A DNA stretch of 64,000 bases from Pseudosulfitobacter pseudonitzschiae (GCF_002222635.1 NZ_CP022415.1:310001-374000); one strand, 5' to 3'; numbered from the stretch's first letter, positions 52,906-61,592 are shown. The notes: generated by a model not told the origin, from the letters alone. Translations and numbers: made by a program.

Positions 52906-55200
52906 ATGACACGCTTTTCCGCCCCGATCGCCGAACAAATTTGGGATATGAAGTACCGGTTCAAGGCGGCCGATGGCACGCCCAAGGACGTGACCGTAGA
53001 AGACACATGGCGCCGCATTGCGCGTGATCTGGCGCAGGTCGAGGATAACCCTGCCAAGTGGGAAGAGAATTTTTACGGCGCGCTGGAGGATTTCCAGTAT
53101 CTGCCCGCTGGCCGTATCACCGCAGGGGCGGGCACCGCGCGCAAGGTGACGCTGTTCAACTGCTTTGTGATGGGGACAGTTCCCGACAGCATGGGCGGCA
53201 TTTTCGATATGCTGAAAGAGGCTGCGCTGACCATGCAGCAGGGCGGCGGTATCGGCTATGATTTCAGCACCATCCGCCCCAAGGGCGCGGATGTGCATGG
53301 TGTGGCTGCGGACGCCTCTGGCCCGCTGTCGTTCATGGATGTGTGGGACGCGATGTGCCGCACCATCATGTCGGCGGGCAGCCGTCGCGGTGCGATGATG
53401 GCCACCATGCGCTGTGATCATCCTGATATCGGCGATTTCATCACCGCCAAATCCGATGCCGCCCGTTTGCGCATGTTCAACGTCAGCGTGTTGATCACCG
53501 ATGCGTTCATGGAGGCCGTTAAGGCCGACGCATCGTGGGATCTGGTGTTTGACGGCAAGGTTTACCAGACTGTTCAGGCGTTGGATTTGTGGAACCGGAT
53601 CATGCAGGCCACCTATGACTATGCCGAGCCGGGCGTGATTTTCATTGACCGGATCAACGCCGCCAACAACCTGAGCTATTGCGAAACCATCGCTGCGACC
53701 AACCCCTGCGGCGAGCAGCCCTTGCCGCCCTATGGTGCCTGCCTGTTGGGGTCGATCAACATGGCGCGGCTGGTCGCTGATCCCTTTGGCGCTGGTGCCG
53801 GTCTGGACGAGGAAAAAATGACCCGTCTGGTCGCGACTGCCATCCGCATGATGGACAACGTGGTGGATACGTCGAAATTTCCGCTGCCCGAGCAAGAACG
53901 CGAAGCGCAGCAAAAGCGCCGCATCGGCCTTGGGGTCACGGGTCTGGCCGATGCGCTGCTGATGGTCGGCCTGCGCTATGGTTCGGACGAGGCTGCGGCC
54001 CAGACCGAAGCATGGCTGAAAGCGATCGCGCGGGCGTCCTATCTGGCGTCGGTCGATCTGGCCAAGGAAAAGGGCGCCTTCCCGCTGTTCGATGCCGAAG
54101 CCTATCTGGCCTCGGGCAATATGAAGAACATGGATGAAGACGTGCGCGATGCGATCCGCACCCACGGGATCCGCAACGCGCTACTGACGTCGATTGCGCC
54201 GACGGGCACCATCTCTCTTTATGCGGGGAACGTCAGTTCGGGGATTGAGCCGGTATTTGCCTATGCTTACACCCGCAAGGTTTTGCAAAAGGACGGATCA
54301 CGCACTGAAGAAGAGGTCGTGGATTACGCCGTGCAAATGTGGCGCGACCTGAGGGGCGATGCTGCGCTGCCTGATTACTTTGTCAACGCACAGACGCTGG
54401 CCCCTGCGGACCACGTCAAGATGCAGGCCGCAGCCCAGAAATGGATCGACAGCTCGATTTCCAAAACGATCAACTGCCCCGCTGACATCAGCTTTGACGC
54501 GTTCAAGGATGTCTACATGCAGGCGTGGGACACAGGTTGCAAAGGCTGCACGACCTATCGACCCAACGATGTAACCGGATCGGTTCTGAGCGTATCGGAA
54601 GACAAGAAAGCCGCGCCCGAAGTTATCGCAAACTCGGACGCCGAGCCGATGCAACCACACGGCGATGTCATCTATATGGCAGACCCGCTAGACCGCCCCG
54701 AAACGCTGGAAGGCAACACCTACAAGGTCAAATGGCCCGATAGCGAGCACGCGATCTATATCACGATCAACGACGTGGTGATCGGCGGACGTCGTCGTCC
54801 GTTCGAGGTGTTCATCAACTCGAAAAACATGGAGCATTTCGCATGGACCGTAGCGCTGACGCGGATGATTTCGGCGGTGTTCCGGCGCGGCGGTGACGTG
54901 TCCTTTGTGGTCGAAGAATTGAAGGCGGTCTTTGATCCGCGCGGCGGTGCGTGGATGCGCGGGAAATATATCCCCTCTATTCTTGCGGCGATCGGCGGCG
55001 TGATTGAACAACACATGATCGTCACCGGATTTATAGCGGGCGAGGGTATGGGCCTGAAGACGGATCCGACAGCACAGGTTGTAGACCTTGAAAACGCCGC
55101 TCCGCGCGGCAAAGCCTGTTCGTCATGTGGCAGCTATGAACTGCGCATGGTGGAGGGCTGCATGACATGCGCGTCATGTGGTTTTAGTAAGTGCGGGTGA
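52906..55200 (+). CDS. nrdJ: Adenosylcobalamin-dependent (class II) ribonucleotide reductase
   Basis: 764 residues. Landmarks: FNCFVMGTVPDSMGG (about 82-96, first redox Cys), MQQGGGIGYDFSTIRP (about 107-122), IMSAGSRRGAMMATMRCDHP (about 153-172), SYCETIAATNPCGEQPLPPY (about 256-275, thiyl and redox Cys with Glu), LTSIAPTGTISLYAGNVSSG (about 428-447) and the C-terminal Cys-rich tail CSSCGSY...CMTCASCGFSKCG, which shuttles electrons. It makes deoxyribonucleotides with or without O2. Upstream DNA holds TTACCCACA-like and ACACTCTATGATGTAG sequences; I could not confirm an NrdR box or a cobalamin riboswitch there. Confidence 0.93.
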   Translation: MTRFSAPIAEQIWDMKYRFKAADGTPKDVTVEDTWRRIARDLAQVEDNPAKWEENFYGALEDFQYLPAGRITAGAGTARKVTLFNCFVMGTVPDSMGGIFDMLKEAALTMQQGGGIGYDFSTIRPKGADVHGVAADASGPLSFMDVWDAMCRTIMSAGSRRGAMMATMRCDHPDIGDFITAKSDAARLRMFNVSVLITDAFMEAVKADASWDLVFDGKVYQTVQALDLWNRIMQATYDYAEPGVIFIDRINAANNLSYCETIAATNPCGEQPLPPYGACLLGSINMARLVADPFGAGAGLDEEKMTRLVATAIRMMDNVVDTSKFPLPEQEREAQQKRRIGLGVTGLADALLMVGLRYGSDEAAAQTEAWLKAIARASYLASVDLAKEKGAFPLFDAEAYLASGNMKNMDEDVRDAIRTHGIRNALLTSIAPTGTISLYAGNVSSGIEPVFAYAYTRKVLQKDGSRTEEEVVDYAVQMWRDLRGDAALPDYFVNAQTLAPADHVKMQAAAQKWIDSSISKTINCPADISFDAFKDVYMQAWDTGCKGCTTYRPNDVTGSVLSVSEDKKAAPEVIANSDAEPMQPHGDVIYMADPLDRPETLEGNTYKVKWPDSEHAIYITINDVVIGGRRRPFEVFINSKNMEHFAWTVALTRMISAVFRRGGDVSFVVEELKAVFDPRGGAWMRGKYIPSILAAIGGVIEQHMIVTGFIAGEGMGLKTDPTAQVVDLENAAPRGKACSSCGSYELRMVEGCMTCASCGFSKCG

Positions 55201-55355
55201 TGACCGGTTCGCGGACCTTCCTGCCATTATGTGAACCCGCTCGATACCTGTTGTGGCGGCGATGTAGCCGTAACGAAGAGCCGAAAGCAGACCGATACGA
55301 GCGCAGCATTGGCCATTTCAAAATCGGCCGAGGCAGGAATTTGCGCGAACCCCGA

Positions 55356-56069
55356 TTAAGTCAAAGCCACGGGAGTACCCTCGGGCCTGATAGCATCGTA
55401 CTGCATGACCGACACATTCAGATCAGACGATAGCCGTTGCAAACCAACAATCAGGTCCTCGCCCGCCTGCAGCAAAGCCTCGATCGGCATTGGGTCCAGG
55501 CGTTCCAGTACGAACCATATGTCGCGCGAACCTTCGGTGATCTGCGTGCGCGGGCCTTGCCGCCAGTTCCAGCGGCGACAGGTGACACCGGTGTTGTCGC
55601 GCCAGATGACCTCGCCCGGATCGGGTGATTCAACAACGGGCTGTCCGTCCACTGTGGTGTGGAACGGCTCTGACCCGGTCGCCCTGCACAGGTGTGGCGT
55701 ACCATCATAGGACGTCGCGTCTTCACCGCCGACCGGGATGGCAAATCGAAGGCTGATCGCATTGTAAAGATCGACCACGGCGTTCAGCGGGCGCATCTGC
55801 CCGTCCTTGAGCGCCCGCTTGCGCAGTGCCTCGGCCGACGAGGGTGTGCGCTTCGGTTTGGCTCCAAACGCGCGATAGGCTTCGCGCCAGGCATCAAGAT
55901 GTGCTTCGGCCCAAGGGTTGCCTTCGAGGGCCGCGATGGCCTGCGCAAGCTGGGCTTTACTGTCCGACGTGCTGGCGGTGTTGCGGCCGTTCTCAACGGA
56001 CAGGCTGAGGGCAGTGAAGTCAGGGCGCAGGGTGAAGATTTCAGGGTCAATGATGGGATGAAAGTGCAT
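55356..56069 (-). CDS. B3/4-domain (PheT-like tRNA-binding fold) protein
   Basis: 237 residues. The middle WREAYRAFGAKPKRTPSSAE (about 61-80), MRPLNAVVDLYNAISLRFAI (about 92-111), PVGGEDATSYDG and the C-terminal DPGEVIWRDNTGVTCRRWNW match free-standing B3/4 proteins, which resemble the editing module of phenylalanyl-tRNA synthetase beta. A tRNA or amino-acid quality-control role is assumed for the family. It is divergent from the XRE-cupin gene. The 155 bases between it and nrdJ hold nothing recognisable. Confidence 0.83.
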   Translation of the reverse strand: MHFHPIIDPEIFTLRPDFTALSLSVENGRNTASTSDSKAQLAQAIAALEGNPWAEAHLDAWREAYRAFGAKPKRTPSSAEALRKRALKDGQMRPLNAVVDLYNAISLRFAIPVGGEDATSYDGTPHLCRATGSEPFHTTVDGQPVVESPDPGEVIWRDNTGVTCRRWNWRQGPRTQITEGSRDIWFVLERLDPMPIEALLQAGEDLIVGLQRLSSDLNVSVMQYDAIRPEGTPVALT

Positions 56070-56121
56070 TGGAGCCTCGCGGTTTCTGGGTTCACCACTC
56101 TCTGGCAGGACGCTCCGTGTA

Positions 56122-56196
56122 TGTCAATAAAATGACCGATCAGGCAGATATGCCGTGTATTGACAGAGGTAGACCAGAATATTATGCGATCATAAT
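56122..56196. promoter_or_regulatory. Divergent control region with two inverted repeats
   Basis: Arms TGTCAATA (56122-56129) and TATTGACA (56158-56165) are perfect reverse complements 28 bases apart. A second perfect repeat, ATTATG-CGAT-CATAAT (56181-56196), covers the start codon of the XRE-cupin gene. Both are candidate autoregulatory sites. Confidence 0.5.
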
Positions 56197-56812
56197 GACC
56201 GAATCCACAACCTCACCCCGGAATGATACCGCAACCGCGCAAGAAGCGGCCATCGCTGCCTTGGTGGCGGAGCGCATTGGGTCTTTGCGGAGGGAAAAGA
56301 AGCTGTCTTTCGATGCGCTTTCCCAACTGGCGGGGGTCAGCAAGGGCACGCTTGTGCAGATTGAGCAGCAGCGGGCAAATCCAAGCATCTCTACCTTATG
56401 TCGGCTTGCTGCCGCGCTGGAGGTTTCGGTGGCCGATCTTGTCGCTCCGCCCGGCGTCGGGGCGCAGGCTGTGACACTGGTGAGCGGGGCGCAGGCGCGG
56501 CGGCTGTGGACAGGCCCCGAGGGGGGTGCCGCGGTGCTTCTGGCCGGGACGACAGGCCCGGACATGCTGGAGATCTGGGACTGGATTCTCATGCCCAACG
56601 AGCGTTTCGAGGCGGCGGTGCATGGCCGCGGCACCCGTGAGCTTTTGCACGTGACCGAGGGCAGTCTTGTGCTGGAAGTCGATGGCACCACCCATCTGAT
56701 CGCTGCCGGAATGTCGGCCATCGCGCTGACCGACCGCCCCCATGCCTATGCCAACCCCGCCAATGAACCGGTCCGGTTCTCCATGACCGTTCACGAACCG
56801 CCCAAGGAATAG
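56195..56812 (+). CDS. XRE-cupin transcriptional regulator
   Basis: 205 residues from the ATG at 56195. The N-terminal HTH is SFDALSQLAGVSKGTLVQIE (about 41-60), followed by NPSISTLCRLAAALEV typical of XRE proteins. The C-terminal half is a cupin: FEAAVHGRGTRELLHVTEGS (about 147-166) and RPHAYANPANEPVRFSMTVH. Such regulators sense small amino-acid- or polyamine-like ligands. The PaiB-like gene starts 6 bases later, and the B3/4 gene is divergent, so it probably controls both. Confidence 0.87.
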   Translation: MTESTTSPRNDTATAQEAAIAALVAERIGSLRREKKLSFDALSQLAGVSKGTLVQIEQQRANPSISTLCRLAAALEVSVADLVAPPGVGAQAVTLVSGAQARRLWTGPEGGAAVLLAGTTGPDMLEIWDWILMPNERFEAAVHGRGTRELLHVTEGSLVLEVDGTTHLIAAGMSAIALTDRPHAYANPANEPVRFSMTVHEPPKE

Positions 56813-56817
56813 ACCCG

Positions 56818-57447
56818 ATGTATCAGCCCGCCCACCACCGCGAAGACCGGCTTGAGGTTCAGCACGACCTGATCGAGATGCATCCCTTTGGCCTGTTGAT
56901 CTCGACCGGCACCGACGGGTTGCTGGCCAATGGTCTGCCGTTTCTGTTGCAACGGCGTGAGGGGGAATTCGGCCGGTTGCAGGTGCATCTCGCGCGGGCG
57001 AACCCGCAATGGCGGGGGCTGCATGGCCAGGATGTGCTGGTCGTGTTTCAGGGGCCGCTGACGTACGTCACGCCAGCCTTCTATGAGACCAAGCGCGAGA
57101 CGGGCAAGGTCGTGCCGACATGGAATTACGTCATGGTGCAGGCGCGGGGGACCGCGCAAGTACGGGATGATCAGGCCTGGCTCGATACCCAGATCGCCGC
57201 GCTGACCGATCGGCATGAGGCGGCCCGCGCCGAACCGTGGGAGGTTTCGGATGCACCCCGCCCTTATATCGAGTCTCAACTGCGCGGGATCGTCGGGATC
57301 GAGATCGACATCCGCCAGATCGAGGGCAAGTGGAAGGTCAGCCAGAACCGACCAGAGGCTGACCGCGCGGGCGTGGCGCAAGGCTTGGCCGAGGCGCATC
57401 CCGACATGGCCGCAGTGGTGCGGCGCTATGGCAATCTGGAGGATTGA
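56818..57447 (+). CDS. PaiB-like FMN-binding protein
   Basis: 209 residues. It starts MYQPAHHREDR and has GLLISTGTDGLLANGLPFLL (about 25-44), VVFQGPLTYVTPAFYETKRE (about 77-96), VVPTWNYVMVQARG (about 99-112) and IVGIEIDIRQIEGKWKVSQN (about 159-178). These are the hallmarks of PaiB/FMN_bind_2 proteins, which have a flavin-reductase-like split barrel and are annotated as negative regulators. It is co-directional with and 6 bases after the XRE-cupin gene. Confidence 0.88.
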   Translation: MYQPAHHREDRLEVQHDLIEMHPFGLLISTGTDGLLANGLPFLLQRREGEFGRLQVHLARANPQWRGLHGQDVLVVFQGPLTYVTPAFYETKRETGKVVPTWNYVMVQARGTAQVRDDQAWLDTQIAALTDRHEAARAEPWEVSDAPRPYIESQLRGIVGIEIDIRQIEGKWKVSQNRPEADRAGVAQGLAEAHPDMAAVVRRYGNLED

Positions 57448-57449
57448 GG

Positions 57450-57554
57450 ATGCCGATCGAGACCCTGGCAATCCATGCGGGCGAGGCGGTCGCTTCATTG
57501 CCCGACCTGTCGATATTGGCTTCCGGAAGCTTGTTTCGATTTTGTTCTCGTTAA
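57450..57554 (+). pseudogene. Truncated start of a trans-sulfuration (Cys/Met metabolism PLP) gene
   Basis: ATG at 57450 follows GGAGG and reads MPIETLAIHAGEAV, the typical N-terminus of cystathionine/methionine gamma-lyase or sulfhydrylase family enzymes (ETLAIHAGEA). After about codon 15 (near 57496) the match stops and the frame ends at TAA 57552-57554 after 34 residues. The PLP domain is absent. The sequence beyond has a different character, so this looks like the left edge of an insertion. Confidence 0.65.
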
Positions 57555-57602
57555 CTTGAGTGAGCACAAACGACACCACAATGACGATGAATGGAGAAAA
57601 CG

Positions 57603-58793
57603 ATGCCGGATATTATTGCCGCAATTAGCGCTGCGGCGTATCCGGCCTCTGCGGAGCGCCCTGGCCGCGGGGCTCTACTTCGTTGGTTTATATCGTCCGC
57701 AGCACTGGCTGTCCCACAAGCAGCAAGTCCTGTGGCGTTCTCCCTTGTAGCATTGAGTGCGATTGGCGATGCCAGAGGTGGTGCCGCGATGATCCTTGCG
57801 ATGACCCTGGCCCAAGTAGTTGGCGCGGTTCCGATCACCCGTCTTGGAAAGAAGTGTTCCGCAGCAACCTTTCTGAAATTGCTGGTTATCTTCCGAACAT
57901 TGGCCCTCATCGCAATCGCCCTCTGTGCGTATTTTGAGGTTTCATTTGCCTGGCTCATCGCTTCCGCCGCCATTGCCGGGCTGGTCAACGGAGCGGCCTA
58001 CGGATACCTGCGCTCCTTGCTCAACCATCTGACGACAGAATCGAAACTGCCCCGCGCGCAGGGCATTGCCGCCACCCTGAATGAGGTGACTTTCGTTCTT
58101 GGACCGGTAGTTGCTTCGGGGCTCGGCACAATCTCTCCGGTTTTTGCGATAGTGGTACTGGCGATCGTCGGGGGGACACCAGCTTTCCTGATCCCTCAGG
58201 TAGACGCAAAATCGGCGGATGATACCTTGCAGGTCAGCGGATCGATTTTGACCCCTGCCATTTTGCTGTGGCTCACCTGTGCAGGGACGGCGGGCGCAAC
58301 CGTAGCCGCTATTGAAATCGGAGCCGTCGCACTCGCCTTGAAGTTCGATTACGAACCCGCGCTCGCAATTCTTTTCACGGTGCCCCTGTGTTTGGCTTCC
58401 GTTGCCGGTGGCATCTGGATCAGCATCAGGAACCGTTTATCGAGCCGAAAAGCCGTGTTCGCCCAGTTGTCCATCATGACATTCGGGATGGGCTTGGTGG
58501 CCTTGGGCGTTTCCCTGGCTGTCACCATAATCGGCGCCATCATCATAGGTCTGGTGCTGGCCCCACTGGGAACCTACTATGCGCTTATCCTGGACAGGCT
58601 TGCTCCACCAGAGAAGCGACCAGAGGTGTTTGCTCTCCTTCGTACCTCTTATTCGGTTGGAGTTATTTTCACGAGCGCCGTGTTGACAGCAATATCTTTG
58701 GAAGTCGCGTTGATCGTGATCGCCGGATCAATGTTAGCCGTTACTCTTTATGTAGGCTTCGTCGATCCGGCGCGCCACGAAGGTTATTCTTGA
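57603..58793 (+). CDS. MFS-type membrane transporter
   Basis: 396 residues if translation begins at ATG 57603, which has GGAG six bases upstream; ATG 57591 would add four residues. About 12 hydrophobic segments. The loops KLGKKC-like (TRLGKKCSAATF, about 76-87) and IRNRLSSRKAVFAQL (about 270-284) fit MFS half-loops, and the C-terminal loop RLAPPEKRPEVFALLRTSYS (about 335-354) resembles sugar/drug-efflux MFS members. The substrate is unknown. Its codon use includes more AT-ending codons than the genes left of 57450, consistent with horizontal transfer. It stands alone. Confidence 0.82.
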   Translation: MPDIIAAISAAAYPASAERPGRGALLRWFISSAALAVPQAASPVAFSLVALSAIGDARGGAAMILAMTLAQVVGAVPITRLGKKCSAATFLKLLVIFRTLALIAIALCAYFEVSFAWLIASAAIAGLVNGAAYGYLRSLLNHLTTESKLPRAQGIAATLNEVTFVLGPVVASGLGTISPVFAIVVLAIVGGTPAFLIPQVDAKSADDTLQVSGSILTPAILLWLTCAGTAGATVAAIEIGAVALALKFDYEPALAILFTVPLCLASVAGGIWISIRNRLSSRKAVFAQLSIMTFGMGLVALGVSLAVTIIGAIIIGLVLAPLGTYYALILDRLAPPEKRPEVFALLRTSYSVGVIFTSAVLTAISLEVALIVIAGSMLAVTLYVGFVDPARHEGYS

Positions 58794-58970
58794 CCAGCTT
58801 GTCAGCTGATGTTTCGGGCTTCTTGTTCATCTTCGCTCCTCAAAGGCTACGATGAACCAGAAACCCTCCGGCGCTCAAACCCGGCAAATCTGTCCCACAG
58901 GTGCTGACGTCAGACATAAATTACATTAGTTTGGAACTGGCAAAAGTTTGCCTATTCCGTTTGTGGATAA
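58794..58970. other. Gene-poor interval upstream of the PRC-barrel gene
   Basis: Together with 58996-59093 this makes about 300 bases without a gene. Apart from the promoter-like site at 58971-58995 I see no ORF, hairpin with T-run, or known motif. A TGTGGATAAG sequence (58962) resembles a DnaA box but is isolated. Confidence 0.5.
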
Positions 58971-58995
58971 GGAACACGAAACACTCACTTGCGTT
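58971..58995 (+). promoter_or_regulatory. Candidate EcfG-type general-stress promoter
   Basis: GGAAC (58971-58975) and CGTT (58992-58995) are separated by exactly 16 bases, matching the alphaproteobacterial EcfG consensus GGAAC-N16/17-CGTT. It lies about 100 bases upstream of the PRC-barrel gene, a typical member of such regulons. Some Rhodobacterales lack EcfG, so this stays tentative. Confidence 0.45.
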
Positions 58996-59093
58996 GGTTT
59001 TTCATTGCAACCTTGGTGGCCAAAGTCTTTTTGAGAAAGCAACCCCGTATTCTTTCTCGTAAAATTCTCACCAAAGAACGGAAAGGAAACAAG

Positions 59094-59576
59094 ATGCTTA
59101 GAACTACAGTTATTGCCGCTATTGCGGCTCCGCTATTGGTCCAAGGGGCGTTCGCGCAGAGTTCCGGAGACGTGATCGTTAAGGAGCAACAGCGCGTGGA
59201 AGTCCGAGGGGACTGGGTTCTCGGTGCGCGCGTTCTTACGCCGGACGGTGCGAGAATAGGCTACATCGAAGATATGATTATTGATAAGGAAGATGGATCG
59301 GTGAATGCTGCCATCATTTCTGTTGGCGGGTTCCTTGGAATCGGTTCAAAGGAAATTGCAGTTGATTGGTCCGAGCTTGAATTGAATTACGATGCCAACG
59401 ATGTGAGACTTGGCATCACAATTGAACAAGCCGAAGCTGCACCTGAATATAGCTACCGTGATCAGGAACGACTTCCCCCTGCTGATCCTAATATGACTAC
59501 CGGGACTGGAGCAGATTCTGGAATGGGTACGACTGGTACCGGCACGATTGACTCTGGCACGACCGCCGGTAACTGA
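59094..59576 (+). CDS. Secreted PRC-barrel domain protein
   Basis: 160 residues from ATG 59094 after AAAGGA; the longer frame upstream lacks a ribosome site. A signal peptide ends VQGAFA-QSS. The PRC-barrel core runs about 36-110: VLTPDGARIGYIEDMIIDKE, then NAAIISVGGFLGIGSKEIAV. The C-terminal 35 residues are Gly/Thr/Ser-rich (low complexity). PRC-barrel proteins with signal peptides are common stress or envelope proteins in alphaproteobacteria. The possible EcfG promoter upstream supports a stress role. Confidence 0.83.
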   Translation: MLRTTVIAAIAAPLLVQGAFAQSSGDVIVKEQQRVEVRGDWVLGARVLTPDGARIGYIEDMIIDKEDGSVNAAIISVGGFLGIGSKEIAVDWSELELNYDANDVRLGITIEQAEAAPEYSYRDQERLPPADPNMTTGTGADSGMGTTGTGTIDSGTTAGN

Positions 59577-59978
59577 TTGTTGCTGATACCGTAGGAGGTA
59601 AATCTCGATCCAGCCTGATAGCAGTTATCTGGCAACCTGCACACATTGTTTGGCCGCCGCTCGTAGGGTTAGACCGCCATTTCGAGGGTGGCTGGTCAAA
59701 CCAGCAAAAGCCCCTCAACGGCTATCTGTGTGCAGGTCGGTGGATCGGGGGCTTAAGATTATCTCGTGTCGGCCATTCTGAATTTGGCCGCTGGTATCCG
59801 TTTAGGAAAAGCACTGTCTTCATCTTAACACAGGCCGCTTACGCGGGTTGATGCCGATCGCTTTCGCGCTCCAGCAAGTTTATGCCCAGCTATTTGCAGC
59901 AGTCCGGTCCTCGCAATAGCTGTCTGGCAACCGAGCAGAACTTGTCCGGTTGGAAACCGAAACAGACGGAGAGATATC
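59577..59978. other. 402-base intergenic stretch
   Basis: No convincing gene on either strand. Two related segments occur: TAGCAGTTATCTGGCAACC near 59622 and TAGCTGTCTGGCAACC near 59920, an imperfect direct repeat about 300 bases apart, each ahead of a different sequence. This may reflect a duplication. A short ribosome site GGAGAG lies at the end, before the DUF4168 start. Confidence 0.4.
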
Positions 59979-60347
59979 ATGAAACTGCACAAATATGTAA
60001 GCACACTGGCGCTTGTCGGGGTGATGGCCGGCACGGCACCGATTGCCGTCGTTGCACAAACCTAGCAATCCGCACCCCCTGTTGCAGAGGTGACCAGTAG
60101 CGAGGTCGATTCCTTTGTCGTTGCTTTTAAGGAAGTTCAGGCGATCGATCAAGAATACGTGGCACAGATCCAGCAAACGTCGGATGCGGCCGAGATCCAG
60201 ACTTTGGAGGAAGAAGCTCAGATCAAAAAGGCTGCAGCCGTGGACGCGACTTCGGGCATTGATGTGGCCCGCTATGTCGAAATCATGACCATCGCACAGA
60301 ATGATCCTGACGTATCAGCCGTGATCGTGGAAAAGCTGGAAAAGTGA
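59979..60347 (+). pseudogene. DUF4168-like secreted protein interrupted by an in-frame amber codon
   Basis: ATG 59979 follows GACGGAGAG. The signal peptide is MKLHKYVSTLALVGVM...VVAQT, and then TAG at 60063-60065. The same frame continues without break as QSAPPVAEVTSSEVDSFVVA to TGA at 60345-60347, giving 122 codons in all. Helical charged text AIDQEYVAQIQQTSD and the length match DUF4168 proteins as I recall them. A single C-to-T change (CAG to TAG) would restore the gene. An internal GTG or ATG start would lack the signal peptide. It may be a recent null mutation, a sequencing error or read-through. Confidence 0.75.
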
Positions 60348-60372
60348 TCCGATATTTCCGGTAAAATGTTCG

Positions 60373-60407
60373 ACGCCCACCGTGCCTTTTGGGCTGGTGG
60401 GCGTTTT
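60373..60407 (+). terminator. Intrinsic terminator after the DUF4168 gene
   Basis: Perfect 9-bp stem ACGCCCACC (60373-60381) / GGTGGGCGT (60396-60404) with a 14-base loop, followed by TTT. It lies 25 bases after the DUF4168 stop. Confidence 0.8.
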
Positions 60408-60471
60408 CATTCTGCGCAAGTCAGATCTGGTTTCGTCAATCAGAGAATTTGGACGAATTCATGGATGCCTC

Positions 60472-60936
60472 TTATTGCAATGTGGCATCAATTTCGATTG
60501 TTGACCGACCGTCGGCACTTGCCGGTGCAACGACAATCTTGGCGTTGTTGATCCCCTGACCTGAAAATTCGATTGCTGTTTCAAGGACATCGCCCTTTGT
60601 CTGGTTGATGCTGTAACCAGCCAGGCGCAACGCTTCTTCCCAATCCTCAAGCAAGGTTTCGGTGTTGTGTTCGGTGCTGAACGAGAACATCCGCAGCGAA
60701 GACCCGATGGACCGATCCATCAGCACATCATTGTCGGCGGGCAATTCTATCGCCTCCGGCAGCCAGTTTGGCCTGGGTTCATCTGCTTGCAGGGTCATCG
60801 CCAGCGGCAACACCAGACAGGCGGCAACCGCGATATTGCGCAGAGTTCCTTTCAGCCATCTCCAATCCAGCTGCTGGAAGATAAAATTAAAGAATGCGCA
60901 CACGGGCGCGGCGGGGACCGTAAGGTGAGGGTTCAT
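60472..60936 (-). CDS. Orphan secreted or membrane-anchored protein
   Basis: 154 residues from ATG 60936 (ATG 60942 two codons earlier is possible; neither has a strong ribosome site). A hydrophobic segment NIAVAACLVLPLAMTL at about 33-48 may be a late signal peptide or anchor, followed by QADEPRPNWLPEAIELPADN. The rest is a mixed alpha/beta domain: FSTEHNTETLLEDWEEALRL and GDVLETAIEFSGQGINNAKI. I do not recognise the family. It lies inside the accessory island. Confidence 0.55.
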   Translation of the reverse strand: MNPHLTVPAAPVCAFFNFIFQQLDWRWLKGTLRNIAVAACLVLPLAMTLQADEPRPNWLPEAIELPADNDVLMDRSIGSSLRMFSFSTEHNTETLLEDWEEALRLAGYSINQTKGDVLETAIEFSGQGINNAKIVVAPASADGRSTIEIDATLQ

Positions 60937-61465
60937 TATCATGCCGAGGAAACTAGGCTGCTTGCCGGATTTTGCAATCAAATGTCACTTAGCGAAACAC
61001 CGGCGGGCAATCTGGTGCGATCAGACGTCCCGTTGGCTGCGATCCACGTCGCTGTCGCGTGGTGATAAATGATCACCGGCTCTGTCGATTTAGGATGGAA
61101 CCCTTTATTTTTATGATGATTGACCAAAGTTCGGCATGTACTGACACAACGCAACTCTGGGACAACCGGGGGCGTTGCGGTATCCCGCCTATGTGCGCTT
61201 GATCTTTGACGATCGGATGCCTTGGCCAGCACGGTAAAATTCCAGAAGCCGCCCATCGGCATGTGCTTTCAAGGTCGGCTGAGTGCAGCCGGTCCGCCCC
61301 TCGCGGACTGAGCTGAAGATCGACGGCGCGGCTCGCCGTTTGCGGTCTTTGGAACGGTACGCAAGATACTATACTGGGATTAGTGATAAATTGAGATAAC
61401 GAAAGACATTGCGATGGGTACCCCCCGAAAGTAAGGGGCTGCATAAGTAGAATTTTCTCGGCAAG
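60937..61465. other. 529-base gene-free stretch before IS remnants
   Basis: I see no supported gene. From about 61419 the sequence GGTACCCCCCGAAAGTAAGG leads into the IS3 orfA fragment and may be the left end of that insertion sequence, but I could not identify the matching right inverted repeat. A short GC-rich palindromic area near 61290-61310 (CGGTCCGCCCCTCGCGGACTG) is present, with no T-run. Confidence 0.4.
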
Positions 61466-61592
61466 ATGAGCGAAGAGATTCTGAATAAAGACAAGCAGAT
61501 ATACTGAGGCGCAGATCATCGCGATCCTGCGGCCAGCTGAAGGCGGACTGTCGGCGGCTGAGTTGTGCCGCGAGCACGGGATGAGCGTAAGC
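61466..61592 (+). mobile_element. IS3-family orfA (transposase N-terminus) fragment
   Basis: ATG 61466 reads MSEEILNKDKQIY then stops. One base shift later (frame from 61503) it continues TEAQIIAILRPAEGGLSAAE and LCREHGMSVS, the helix-turn-helix start of IS3-group OrfA. Similarity ends near 61592, before the rest of orfA and all of orfB. It is a frameshifted, truncated relic directly next to an IS66 relic. Confidence 0.75.

Noticed and set aside
55191-55433. 80-residue ORF overlapping the end of nrdJ
   Set aside because: Arg-rich text, no ribosome site, overlaps the end of the convergent B3/4 gene; looks like a chance frame.
58933-58957. GGAAC followed by CGTT with a 20-base spacer
   Set aside because: Spacer too long for EcfG promoters (16-17); the site at 58971-58995 fits better.
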